Assembly: GCA_945643635.1 (NCBI GenBank)
Contig: CALZFC010000062.1
Coordinates: 1,090,501 to 1,154,500 of the forward strand
Source: Allodiplogaster sudhausi
Lineage: Eukaryota > Nematoda > Chromadorea > Rhabditida > Diplogasteridae
Reading direction: 5' to 3'
Length of the DNA stretch: 64,000 bases
This document shows positions 22,946 through 34,329 of this stretch, piece after piece. How positions within the stretch are numbered: the first letter of the stretch is position 1; each line of letters opens with the position of its first letter. The position numbers and the translations under genes were made by a program. The notes beneath the pieces are model-generated. The model was given only the letters and a program-made list of their open reading frames with translations. It had not been told where the DNA came from and made no database searches.

Positions 22946-23572
22946 GCTGCAAGGATCGCTGATCTGACTGCCCGTCTGACACTCCGAACCACAGCACGCG
23001 GTTCGGTTACCGTAACTCGCTTTTCTTGTGTTGTTGTGCTGTGATCTTATTAAGCTAGTATTTTTCTCCCTCTTTTCTGTTGTGAAATTTTATTCGAACT
23101 TCTTGCTTTTGCGATATTTTGCCTGTAATGCAAATATATGGTCAGCTTTGATTTTGACTCATGATGTGATAATAATAAATAAATGTACTCAATTTGTAAT
23201 GCTGTCTTGCTTTGCTTCTTCCGGTTACAGCCTCTGTCATCCGATATCTAACAACCTGATTGTGAATGGAGCACCAAGCATGAACGGAGTTGGCGTCTTC
23301 ACTCTAACAATAAATGAAGAGAGGATTGTCTACATTTGCTACCTTCGTTAGAGGTCATTGCTTTCCTCGCTTTCCTCATCATCACGGTATTTACATATTG
23401 CATGTCTTGTTTCTATCTCCCCTCAGTCTCTTCTGTCTTTCTCCTATCTTTCTCTCCCACCCTATGTCATCTCTTCCCAATCTCTTTATCTCTCTCTCTT
23501 CTTTGTCTCTTTCCGTCCTTCTCTTTCTGTCCCTCCCTAACTCTCCCCCGCTCTCCACTTTTTTCCAGGACG
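22946..23572. other. Spacer between the BolA-like and ACBP genes
   Basis: Holds the 3' UTR of the BolA-like gene, a small non-coding-looking block near 23231-23350, and a CT-rich run that ends in ttttttccag at 23568, five bases before the next start codon. That arrangement suits a trans-splice acceptor for the downstream gene. Confidence 0.5.
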
Positions 23573-26326
23573 ATGTTCGTTTACTGTATGAGCCAGCTTC
23601 TGTCTGGTGGACGCCGTGAAGAGAAGCAGCCCTCCTCCTCAATCCCTGTCTACGATGAGTTCGGTATTGAGATGGAGGAGGCAGAGCCAGTCGATGAGGT
23701 AATGAGAGAGACTGATGTGTGAGGCGGAGAGAGGGAGATTGAGAGGAAGTGCCATAAAGACCGGCCTATTTTACTTCCTTCTCATACCTTTCTATCTTAG
23801 TTTCTTCGATGTTCTGGAGTGTTTATTATAATGCATTATTGTGCTCTCACTCATCACTCACTGATTCCTTCCCCGTTTCTGCCTCCTTTTCATTCCCCAT
23901 CTCTCTCTCTCTCTCTCTCTCTCTTCCTCTCTCTCTCCCTCTCTGTCTGTACCTCTCTCTCTCTCGCTCTCTCTCCCTCCCCCCTCTCTCTATCTCTCTC
24001 TTATCTCTCAACTCGAGCTGATCTCCACCCGCTTCCACGCGTCTGCCAACCGTGTCCAGGGCGCTGCCGCGGCTATTCCTCAGGAGTCGCTGATCCGACT
24101 CTACGGTCTGTACAAGCGAGCCACTGCTGGAGTCGCAGGTACGGTGGATTGATTTGGCAGAGGGAACACGGTAGATGGAGGTAGAAAACTGCGTAATGAA
24201 GATTGGGCTGGTGAGACTGTTTACTTATTTACATTCCTAATCCTTGCTTATCATTCTTGTTTATTTCCTTGACAATAGTTATGGCCTTCATTCTCGCGGT
24301 CTCTGTTTCCTTCCCTCTATGCCTTTTAATTAAGAGCAAAGTTCCTATTAATTATATCGCATAGTAACTATGAATAATTAGATATAATAAATAAACAATT
24401 AAGAATAATGAAAAATCGTCAGACTCTACGGAGCGGCCTTCCGTGTTCGAAGTTCGCAATCGCGCCAAGTTTGCGGCGTGGGAGAAGGCCAGCGAGTTGG
24501 ACAGAGAGGGGGCCATGGCAGAGTATACCAGGGTGGTAGAGCAGGTCAGCAAGAATAATACTAATAATATTAGTTTAGTTATTGCTTTATTTGGGAAGGG
24601 GGGGGGGGTGTCTTAAGAAAATTTTTTGTACAACGATTTGAAAAATACCTCTACCTTCCTGCTGCTCACATATTATATTTCTCCCAGTGGAGACCTTAAT
24701 CCTGTTCGTTTTGCTGTTCCTGTATTCTTGTGAGGTGCCATATTTCTCGTTTGAATGTTTTAAATCATGAATATTTATTAAATATCATTTTAGTTGGCAC
24801 TTTTTTTAATTACAGCTATATTTTATTCTTCTAATTTGAGATTCTCGGGGAGAAGGAAAACGGCGACGAGCCAAGCGGAAGTGCCGGCAAATCGGCGGGA
24901 GCTGGTCCGGGGGCCTCCGGAGGATTCGGTTTCCGCCCCAGTACCATGAGGAGGATGTCAGAAGTTGGTCAAGAGGGCCCTCTTGGGGTGGGGTGGAAGG
25001 GAGACCAGAGAGGGCGCCAATGCCCCCCCCCCCTCCCGAGTGTTTTACTTTCGGCTAAAGGATGATGACCAGTTCTTCCCCAAAATGCCGCCTCCATCCA
25101 AAGTCCTTGAGTTGGTGATAGTGAGCGGTGGCAACGTAGGAAAGGCGATTCTGAATTGTTTAGAAAAATTTTAAAAATGTATATGCTCAAATGATGACTA
25201 AAAAAAGAGTATTGATTTGCCAGGATGACTTTTCCGCTGCTGCAACGTCCTTGGCGGCACCGGACGAGCTTGAGGCTGCGCTGTGGTTCGCGGCATCGAA
25301 GGCGGACGATGTGGAGACAACCAAGAGACTTCTCGCGGCCACACCCGGACTACTCAATGGAATCGACAGCACGGGGGTTGGTGGGGAGAGAAAGAAAGAG
25401 GCGGAGATGGCAGAGAAAGAAAGAGGCGGAGAGGGCAGAGAAAGAAAGAAAGCGAGAGGTCGGAGAGTGCAGAGAAGGAAAGAGGAAGAGAGGGCGGAGA
25501 AGGCAGAGAAGGAAAGAGACAGAAAGCGAGAGGGCAGAGAGAGAAAGAGGCAGAGAAAGAAAGAGACAGAGAGCGAGAGGGCAGAGAAAAAAAAAGAGAC
25601 AGAGAGCGAGAGAGGGCAGAGAAAGAAAGAGACAGAAAGCGAGAGGGCAGAGAAAAAAGAGACTGAGAGCGATAGAGGGCGGAGAAACAAAGAGGGAGAG
25701 AGAAAGAGAGAGAGAGGGAGAGAGAGAGAGAGGGAGGATGGGGCAGAGAAAAAAGAAGAAGAGAGTTGCTACAGAATGAGAAAGAGATCTGCTTGACTTT
25801 CCAGACGACCGCCCTGCAGTGGGCCGTCGACTCGGGCGCCGAGAACACGACCCGTCTTCTGATTGGCGCCGGCGCCAATGTGAATGCAGCCGATTCGGAA
25901 GGATGCACTGCACTCCATATTGGTAGAGAGAGAGAGAGAGAGGGAGAGGGGGGAGACGGAGAAATGAGCGAGAAAACATTGCAGAAACTTTAGATAGGTC
26001 CGTCTTTACCTTTAGCTCCCTCTCCATATATCTTCCATATCTCTCCATTCTCTTTCTTTCTCTCGCTCTCTCTCTCTCGCTCGGCATATTTCTCACTTGC
26101 GATCTATCCCTTCCCATATCTCTTTCTTTTTTCCATATCACTTACTTTCTTCCCCATTTCTTTCTCTCTCCTCTTGGCTCTCCATCCCCTTCTGACTCGC
26201 ACTCTTTGTCTCTCCCGCGTTCCTTCCCTCTGCCTCTTTTACTCCGTCCTCCTCTCTCTTCTAGTCATTGTTAAACCATTTCTCACCCATCGCTGTCTTT
26301 CTATCTCCCTCCCTCTATCCCGTTCT

Positions 26327-26375
<49 letters not shown>

Positions 26376-26519
26376 GCCGTAATCTGTGATCGCACGGATT
26401 TGGTGAGTGCTCTTCTGGCGGCGGGTGCGGATAGCAGCCTCGTGAACATGGATGGAGAGCGGCCTATCGACTTGGCAACGAGCCAGGATATCAAGGCACT
26501 GCTTCAGGCAGAGAATTGA
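23573..26519 (+). CDS. acbp-5: Acyl-CoA-binding protein with ankyrin repeats (ACBD6/ACBP-5 type)
   Basis: Seven exons (23573-23698, 24018-24138, 24423-24544, 24841-24963, 25224-25376, 25805-25922, 26377-26519) give 301 residues with every phase matching. After an acidic N-terminus comes an ACB domain, about residues 43-125: STRFHASANRVQG, then LIRLYGLYKRATAG, then AKFAAWEKASEL and the AMAEYTRVVEQ helix. A Gly-rich linker follows, then ankyrin repeats (TTALQWAVDSGAENTTRLL, GCTALHIAV, LLAAGADSSLVNMDG). This is the ACBD6 arrangement, which binds long-chain acyl-CoA and supports protein N-myristoylation and lipid handling. The start is chosen because ttttttccag lies immediately upstream. Intron 5 is purine-rich on the sense strand and stays open, unlike the CT-rich other introns. 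Confidence 0.92.
25377..25804. repeat. Purine-rich GA/AAAG tract filling intron 5 of acbp-5
   Basis: Nearly the entire 428-base intron is G/A on the sense strand, built from gagagaaagaaag-like words. It gives long Arg/Glu/Lys frames on the plus strand and Ser/Leu frames on the minus strand, all artefacts. Confidence 0.85.
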
Positions 26520-26534
26520 TAGGCTGGAATTCTA

Positions 26535-26565
<31 letters not shown>

Positions 26566-27624
26566 TTCTCTGATCCTATCATTATCTTTTTCCCTGTGTT
26601 GGTTTATCTGACTTTTCTCTCCACAGACACTCATTTTTACGGCTGTTGAAACCGATATACTGTGGATTCTCTTCTCATAATTAGTTGAGTTAATGTGCGG
26701 GCGAAAAATTCATCCAGCGCCTAGTGAACAGCTCTTTTGTCCTGTTTACTCTTTTTCGATGTAATATCATTGCAGTTTCAAATGTTTTTTTTTGCTGTTT
26801 TTTTTTACCTTTGTAATTTGTTTCTGTTGCGATAAACAAATGTATGTCAATTATAAAATGAGTATTCTAGCGACATAGGGAAAGAGAGGGCGAGAAGCGA
26901 CCGCGCAGTGAAGATGGGGGAGATAGAGCTGAGGGCGCATGACACGACGAGAGGAGCGCATTGTGGTTGCGCGAAAATATGAAATTAAAGAAATACAAGG
27001 ACTCGAAATATTTCGGCAAAATAGAGGGGGAGCAGCTCAGAATATCATCCCTCATTATAACAATAGAAGCTCAGTGATGGGCGACAAAGGCAAGCAAATA
27101 TCAAAAATAAGCAAAGGGAGAAGGCGCGTCAGATTGACTAGTGGTACTTCTGCTACGACCCTCCCCCCTTCTTTCAGCGAGTCGCCATTTCTCTTGTGAC
27201 TCGTCTGTCATGATCCTCCTTTTACGAGTTCTAATTTAAAAAGTATGATAAAACATAGAGCTGTAATGTTCCTGTCGAATGCCTCAAGAAGTAATTTATT
27301 TCACAGAACCGTAAATAAGTTAACACAGTTCGTCGGGGTTACAATAACTTCACAAAAGGCTTAACAGGCAAAGCTTTCAACAAGGAGGGAAAACCTCACA
27401 TAAATATAAAATAACATCTAAAGCGCTAAGAAATAAATAATCACTATTTAAGCATTTTCCCGGAGATTAAATATTTAATAGAGTATATTTAAGACTCTTT
27501 GGCTCGAAATCTAGCAAAGCCCAAATTTTAAACAAACAAAAAAGAACAATGGAAGCATGCTCGAGTTCTGTTGGAGCAATAGAATGATTGACTGAGCGAG
27601 GACTGGGTCTGCTAGGCCGCCCTC
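26520..27624. other. Convergent intergenic region
   Basis: Both flanking genes end here: acbp-5 on plus and the TUSC3-like gene on minus. The DNA is mainly AT-rich 3' UTR or spacer with a (CT)n run at about 26535-26575. The small frame starting MGEIELRAHD near 26912 has no support. Confidence 0.5.
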
Positions 27625-28424
27625 TTAGCTAAAGAGGAAGGAGTAGGGGTACCCCTGGTACTTGGAGCGGAAGATGGAGAGGAGGAAGGAGAAGAAGACC
27701 ACCACAAGGCCAGCGCCCACGAAGACAAGGATATTCGGCGGAATCGCAAACATCCCCTTCTGCGACTTCTTGCCCGCTCCTGAATCAGGCATCGTATAAG
27801 GATACTGTCAATCGATCCTACCGGTACAATAATCAAATCCTTGTAATTGGACTACTGTGTGAATAAAAATGTCCAATATTCGCAAAAGTGAACAATTTTA
27901 GAAAAAAAAAGTTAAAAAGGCCAAACCCTCTCTCTCGCCTCCGATGGCCGCGGCGTCATTCATGAGGATGAATCCGAAAGTGATGACTGCGTACATCACG
28001 GCGACGATGTACGTCTCCGACACGAGCTGGACAAACAAATCTTTCAACTAATTAACTCAAATTAATTTAAAACACTTTTTTAACGTTAATGCATCTAAAG
28101 CGGATGTGAAATATATGTGTTTGAAAGTTTTAAAGGGTTTCATGGGCGTCGTTGGGTGAACTTTCTCCTTTTCCTCACGGCACCTTAAGTGGAGAGATTT
28201 CAAGATGTCTAGTGTTCCCTTCTTGGCTTTGGGTGCTTCCAGTGCCCCCCTGATATTGGGTGCTGCTTACACCTCCCCCCCCCCCACCACCTGGTACTGG
28301 GTGCTGCCGTGGATGAAGCTCGTCTCGCGTGTGTTGGGATTCGTCATAACGAAGGGCGGGCCACGGATGTGGTTCCACATCTGGCCAGACATGAAGATGA
28401 ACGAGATGCCCTGGAATTTATATA

Positions 28425-28465
<41 letters not shown>

Positions 28466-29891
28466 CTTAAATCTTTTTTAAAGCTTAAATCGTAGAAAAG
28501 TCCTCATTGTTCTGATGCAACACATTTTCTCCAAAAGAGTCAAAATAGGCATAATTGCGGTCATAATAATTACATCCTTAAGTAAAAAGAAACGCATTTA
28601 TATATTACTGACAACACAAATGACAGCCCAGCAAGTGCGATTGTAGAGGAATTCGAGGTTGTTGCGGCGCATGTAGAGAAGGCCGAGGACAAGCATCGCT
28701 AGAAGGAGTACAATCACGGGCGCAGCGTAGTTCGGCGGGCGGAGGACGCGAATCTGGAATCGAGAAGGGTGTCCTGGTAGCGCAGTGCTGGCAGCATGCT
28801 ATACGATCAGGTGGGCCCGGGTTCGAATCCACTATCAGAGCCCGACTAATTTCGGCACGATAGCTTTGCATTACATAAAGGTTGGCGAGAACAAAAAAAA
28901 AGAATCGATAAGAAGTGGGCGGAGCCTGACGTTAATCTCAGTCATGTCGTGAATAAAACGAGACATGGCATCGGCATCGAAGCCGTGTCTCTGGAAGTCC
29001 ATCTGGTCGGGCTTCTTCTTGGCAGTGAGCTTCGCACCAAAGTGGTAGAGCACGGGAGCAGTGTTCAGGTTCATCTGGAAAAGCCATTCATTACAAGGCT
29101 GTTTGTGAGCAACTCGTGCTCTTCTTAAGCTTCGCTCTCAACAAACGAAATGGCAAAATGAGACTGTTCAAATATAAACTAAATCTTTGCTTCAAATCCA
29201 GAAGTTATCATCCCCGTATAGTTCCTCCCGATTCTCTCGTTCTCCACTCCCTCTCGTCTTTCTCCTCTCTCTCTTTCTCTCTCTTACCTGCTGGAATACA
29301 TTGGGTGCTTCCTCGTAGTCCACGAGTGCAAAGTAGAGTGCGCGTGCATCTGCGTGCGCGTACCGGTAAGAGTTTGCGACGATCACAAACTCATCGTACG
29401 CAGGTCTGGGAAATACATTTTACTAATTTAAAAAAAGATATTAATAATAATAATAAACTAACATTAAAGAAAACTGACGTAATTTGCATTCAAACAAAAA
29501 GGGCTATTCCTACTACAAACTCTTTTAACCATTTCTATCCCTCTCTCTTATCTCTCCGTCTCTCTTTCTCTTCTCTTACAACTCACTTGCAAATTGGGCA
29601 GTTAACGCCAGGCGACAGCGCGGTGAACATGACAATCATGGAATAGTTTCGAGGCTGCGTGCGGACATAAGTTCGCCATCTGAAATGGAGTACACGAGAG
29701 AGAATGACATGAAGGTGAAAAGTTTCTCAGTCGGCTCCATACTTCTCTACATTGAGATGCATCACGGGCTTCTTGTAGATGGAGTCCTGGAGCGCCTTCA
29801 CCTTCTCGTCCAGAGTTGGCGCAGACGCGGAAGCGAGGGCCGCCAGAAGAATCATCGCGACGCCCACTGCGGCGGTGGCGTGGCCGGCCAT
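27625..29891 (-). CDS. Oligosaccharyltransferase subunit OST3/OST6 (TUSC3/MAGT1 homologue)
   Basis: About 330 residues over eight or so exons. The signal peptide begins [20 protein letters not shown]. The lumenal thioredoxin-like domain has [15 protein letters not shown] followed by CPIC, the redox CxxC that traps substrate cysteines. Later exons match the family closely: [35 protein letters not shown] and the C-terminus [16 protein letters not shown], with four membrane segments. The protein acts in the ER membrane in N-glycosylation of cysteine-containing acceptors. Magnesium transport has also been claimed for human homologues. CTTTTTGTCCTAAG lies just before the start codon. The gene is head-to-tail downstream of the SNU23 gene, 471 bases apart, which fits co-transcription. 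A tRNA-like segment lies in one intron. Confidence 0.92.
28427..28459. repeat. (TA)n microsatellite in a TUSC3-like intron
   Basis: An alternating TA run of about 30 bases just beyond the exon encoding [13 protein letters not shown]. Confidence 0.85.
28769..28840 (+). repeat. tRNA-like sequence, tRNA pseudogene or SINE head
   Basis: The stretch has an A-box-like TGGTAGCGCAGTGCTGG and a perfect B box GGTTCGAATCC spaced as in a tRNA. It lies in an intron of the TUSC3-like gene on the opposite strand. The acceptor-stem ends do not pair well, so it is unlikely to be a working tRNA. It may be the head of a tRNA-derived SINE, but I could not find a second copy in the window. Confidence 0.55.
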
Positions 29892-30362
29892 TAGATTAAC
29901 CTTAGGACAAAAAGATTTTAACCAAGCCTAATGATTAATACTAACAATCAAAACTGTCATTTAAAAAACTCTAAGAAACCATTACTTTATCCTCAGCGTA
30001 TAAACACCACACAAGAAAAGAACAACATTCTAAACAAGTACTTCTCACGGTTCCACAACCACTTCAAAAACTAACTCGTCGCGTCTCTCCTCAAAGGTTT
30101 ATCAGCAAGTCATTAAATGTACAAAACATGAATGAAGTAACTATAAGAACGAGATCAGATGAGAAAAGTATTAGTGGAAGAATCAAGTCAGCGTTTAAAA
30201 AAACAGCAGAGTTTTCGACAACACACGGAACGCGATTTTTCGCCTTTGCTCTCACAATCAGAGGACACGAGAAAAGATCTTTTAAGGCCATAAATCGGAA
30301 TCAAGTGCTCTTTTTGAATGCTTACCTAGTTACCACTTCACAAAGTACTACTGTATCTCCTG

Positions 30363-31076
30363 CTATTTTTTCTTACTCGTGGAGAATCCGCCAAATCCCA
30401 TCATGGCAGCCACGTCAGGGTCGAGCTCGCCGCTCTCTTCCTCCTCCTTCTTCTTCCGTTTCCGCTCGCTCCGCTTCTGCGCGCGATAGTCGGCCATCTT
30501 CGCCTCCTCCTCCTTGATATCTTCTGCCTTCGTCTCGTGGCACGCCTCGTATTTCGCTTGTTCCTCTAAAGCCAAATTTCTCTTCAAATGGACTTAAAAA
30601 AACTACCGCTTATTATTACCTTCTTAAAATCATGTATTTTCTTTAAAAAAATTTTTCGTAATTACTTTACTACACTAGCCTTTACACCCAAATTCTGTTC
30701 TAATCACAATAAAAACCTGGTATGTAGAAGCGACAAGTTTGAAATAACACACAATAAATTCATATCAAATTTCGCATTTTATCGTATATCGGAGGGAGAA
30801 CGATATTACAGCAACACAAAAGTACCGTACTCTCAATCTTCTTGACAAGAAGTCGCTCCTTGACTTCCTCGACGGTACTCCGCTTGACCCGCATTGACAT
30901 GCCCATGTTACGCTGATGGTTCTTGCCATTGATGTGGTCGAGGAAGTTGATGGAGTCCTGCAAGGAATAACACGAGAAGTATGGATACAAAACATGTTAT
31001 GGTAAACATTTCTTATGTAACTTTGTAAACAACAAGAATAATAGTTCGAGACAGAGATAGCAAACCCAGATGAAAG

Positions 31077-31125
<49 letters not shown>

Positions 31126-31627
31126 AAGGAGAGCGAGAGAGCCAAATATAATGAACCTTAACGACGCAATCGCAGACGTCACAATAGTAGCCGCCTGATT
31201 CGGAGGAGGGAGTAGTTTTGTTGATTACGACGGAGCGGCCAAGCTTTGACTCGAGATCTACCTTAAATAGGCAGCTTGAAAAATCACAGTCGATTAGAAA
31301 AAAAAATCCCTTTATTTAGCCATATTGACTGCAGGTATTGTACACAACTTAAGATTTACGAAAACCTTCAACACTTTTTTCAATGGAACAACTTCCATAA
31401 AGCGAGACGCAATCATTCTTCCTTTAAAAAAAAGTGCAAACCGCGTAGTCTCGATGCTTGAGAAGCTCGCGCTTAATCTTGGGCCCCTTCGGCCGCTTCC
31501 CATCCGCCTCCTGGTCTCGCTCCGCGTTCAGCCGCTCCACAGCCTTCGCCTCATACTCCTTCGTGTCCCACTTGCGGCGGTGGTCGCCGGGAACTGAAGA
31601 GCCACCCGGTTTATCATAGGTAGACAT
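30363..31627 (-). CDS. snu-23: Spliceosomal protein SNU23/ZMAT2 homologue
   Basis: Four exons encode about 195 residues. The N-terminus [20 protein letters not shown] leads into ELLKHRDY and VDLESKLG, as in human ZMAT2. A matrin-type C2H2 zinc finger follows: YYCDVCDC, then [11 protein letters not shown]. Next come MSMRVKRST and a highly charged Lys/Glu tail ending in MMGFGGF and basic residues. SNU23 is a component of the U4/U6.U5 tri-snRNP and B complex, near the 5' splice site. The donor of exon 3 is best placed at GAGA|GTACGG, because only this choice keeps the frame into the last exon. In C. elegans the orthologue is ZK686.4, next to the TUSC3-like ZK686.3 by my recollection, matching the order here. 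Confidence 0.92.
31079..31122. repeat. (GA)n microsatellite in a snu-23 intron
   Basis: A nearly perfect run of about 44 bases. On the transcribed strand of the gene it is (CT)n, close upstream of the third exon. Confidence 0.9.
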
Positions 31628-32464
31628 CTTTCTGAAAGGGTAAAAACTAGGAATAACAAGACATATTCGAGACAAGAATGCCGATAGAGGGTTAGCCTCC
31701 TTACGAGAAATCAAGCAAATCTGACAACAAATTTACTCAAGACTTTAATTCCTTTGAATGAATTCTGATGATCTTAAGTGTGAATTCTTCACAAACTTAA
31801 ACGCAATTACAGTCATGCAGTTTTCTTCCATCAAGAACAATAAATATATAAGCAAAAAGCACAAATAGTAAGCGAGCATAAAGATCATGTCAAAACAACG
31901 AATAAACAAGCAAAAGATGACGAGATATTTCGAATCTTATTTATAGTGTGGAAGTTAAACGTGGAATAGTGCAAGGAGTGAGAGCGACATTTTGCTACAG
32001 TTTCAAGAAAATTTAAATCACGTACCGGTCACGTGCGGGGGTTTAAATTTTATTTTTCTGTTTTTTGTGAGCTTGTTTTTGTCTGTTTTTGGTGGAAATC
32101 GTGCGTTCTTTAGCCATCTTTATCGAATGCGAATTTTCTGTGCTTCTGTCATCACTTTGCGCTGTTCGTTTGGTTCTTAGTGTTCTCCTTTCGCTCATTC
32201 TTTAACATCAGGAGAAATTTGCGCAGCTGTTATTCTTTTCGCCCCCCCCATGGGGGCCCCCACCCACCAATGATGAACCTTTCACTTATTTGCTATTGTT
32301 GCCTTGGGCTGGATGGGTCTTCTTCGATCTCTAATGGATTTTTGTTCAAAAAGAAGAATAGTCGAGAGCAAACTTTTGGAAATATTTTGCATGACATTAT
32401 ATTCTATTTTATATTTTGGGAATATTCTTTTGTGCTCCTCTATCAATTCTTCTTGTTCACAGGG
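31628..32464. other. Divergent promoter region between snu-23 and the BTB gene
   Basis: About 840 bases separating two genes transcribed away from each other, so promoters for both should lie here. The right end ttcttcttgttcacag (ends 32462) is a likely trans-splice acceptor two bases before the BTB start codon. No other element is recognised. Confidence 0.45.
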
Positions 32465-33667
32465 ATGAAGAACGTGAACATCTCTCGTCTGAGCGATGAG
32501 ATTCAGGTCACGAAGTCGGAATACGACGACTTCTCCATGCCCTCTCCCTGGCGCAACTTTGAGATCATCGTTGAGAACAGCGTATTGTTAGTTTAATTCC
32601 CCCTTTTTTCTTTTCTTCTCCGGTTCCTAAATTTCTTAATGACACTACCACTGATTTGCCTGTCTTAGGTATGTGAATGCCGGCTGGTTAGCCGAGCTCT
32701 CTCCCTTCTTCGCTCAGTTCTGCTTCACCGAAGCCGAACAACACGAGCCTCTCCACATCGATGACACTAAGTATGAGGAGGTAAGGCTTGTGCTTTCTAC
32801 AGCATAGCTGACTTGAGAAGTCATGCAGTAGTCGACATTTTGTTAAGCAAATTTCTTCTCCTGAAGATTAAAAGATTTTGGCATGATTAAGATCTTTTCT
32901 CATATTATAAGTGTTTTTTTTTAAATAAACCTTATTTTAAACAGCATGGTAAATGCGAAATGGTGAATTTTCTATCTTTTCTTTAAAAAAAAGTTGTAAT
33001 GAGAGTGATTTTCCTCTGCTTCTTCAGGTGCTCGAATTCATGCGTTGCATCACATTCTGCCCGACGCGTAAGCCACTCACCGGTTAGTCGGCGGTTCCAT
33101 TGCATATTCCACGCAGCTTATCCCATCCCATCTAGTTGAAGTGCAAAGCGCGGTAAATATTCTTAACGTTATGTCTTTGTAATGTAAAATTGATGTAAAA
33201 ATATACCAAAATCAATCGCCACTGAAAAGCATTGGATCTTCCTCAAATTTTATTGGCTTTTCTTTCAACTCTATTTTTATATTCAAAATTGAAGATTGTT
33301 TTCTACTCTGTTTCAGTCTCGAACGTGTCTCTGGTGATGAAGATCGCGTCCAAGTTCGACATGCGTCCTGTACTGGCACGCTGTGAGGCATTCGTTGCGA
33401 GAACTGCTTGCACTCTCGATAGGGCGCGCTTGTTCCAGGTAGGCTCAGGGGTCTGTGCCAGGTGTCATTGGGTCTAGCTATCGGGGGGCCCGCACTTTCA
33501 GATTCCGAGGCAATATCAATGTTATTGGGGAAGAAAGTGTTCTCTAGAAGTTATTCAAGCTCAAAATTGGATGAAAAAGAGCAAGATCTGGGCGCACAAT
33601 CCTTTTCGGGTAATGAGATTTAGTTTTTATCATTTTTAGTGCAAAGTATTGATCTCTCTCTCTTTCT

Positions 33668-33708
<41 letters not shown>

Positions 33709-33897
33709 CTGTCCCTCTCCCCTCGGGTTCTTTCTCGTCTCGCTCACGTCATACCCTCTTTTCAGGTGACTTCTGCCCTCTCCCACTGCGACCCGAACTG
33801 CTCGACCATGACGCTCCTTATCGACAAGCTAGCAGCGATGAAAGAGGATGACTTGAACGAGATGCAGTTCCACCAGATGCCTGGAGAGGTGTGTTTG

Positions 33898-33933
<36 letters not shown>

Positions 33934-34329
33934 TCAGCTCTCATCTCTATCTCGTCTTCGCATTCTCTCTCTCTCTCTCATCCTCTCTCATCTCTGTCTC
34001 ATTTTCTCACTCTCTCTCATTTCTATCTCGTTTTCTCTCTCTCTCTCTCTTCACTCTTCTTCGTTATCACCCCTTTCCTGCTTCATATCTCTTCTTTCTC
34101 CATCATATTATTGCCTACTATACTTTTTTTAGTTTTGAAAGTTATTAATAGTTTCTTAGAGGATGCAAAATTCTTCGAGGATCTCTATACCTTCAAAACA
34201 ATTTTGAGTTGATATGATAGAAAATAAAAGAAGAAGAAGAAGAAAGATGTCTAGGTGGTCGCTGAGATCTACTCGCAGAAGATACGACGCAAGACGGAGA
34301 GAAAGAAGCGATTGTGCTGTGTCATGTGA
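32465..34329 (+). CDS. BTB/POZ-domain protein with C-terminal CaaX box
   Basis: Six exons (32465-32586, 32669-32780, 33028-33082, 33317-33438, 33766-33888, 34255-34329) give 202 residues, with all phases agreeing. A BTB fold covers most of the first 110 residues: WRNFEIIVENSVLYVNAGWL, then LSPFFAQFCF, then EEVLEFMRCITFCPTRKPLT and the VMKIASKFDM helix. A short helical region follows (RCEAFVARTA), and the last exon encodes EIYSQKIRRKTERKKRLCCVM and stop. CCVM fits a CaaX prenylation box and is preceded by a basic run, which predicts membrane attachment. BTB domains mediate dimerisation and often recruit CUL3 ligases; the partner is unknown. No MATH or kelch domain is present. Confidence 0.82.

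Noticed and set aside
25191..26141. Long charged frames (201 and 263 codons) over the acbp-5 intron
   Set aside because: They come from the purine-rich intron and continue out of frame into the real exons.
26912..26977. Small frame starting MGEIELRAHD
   Set aside because: Too short, no splice or trans-splice context, and it lies in the 3' spacer of acbp-5.
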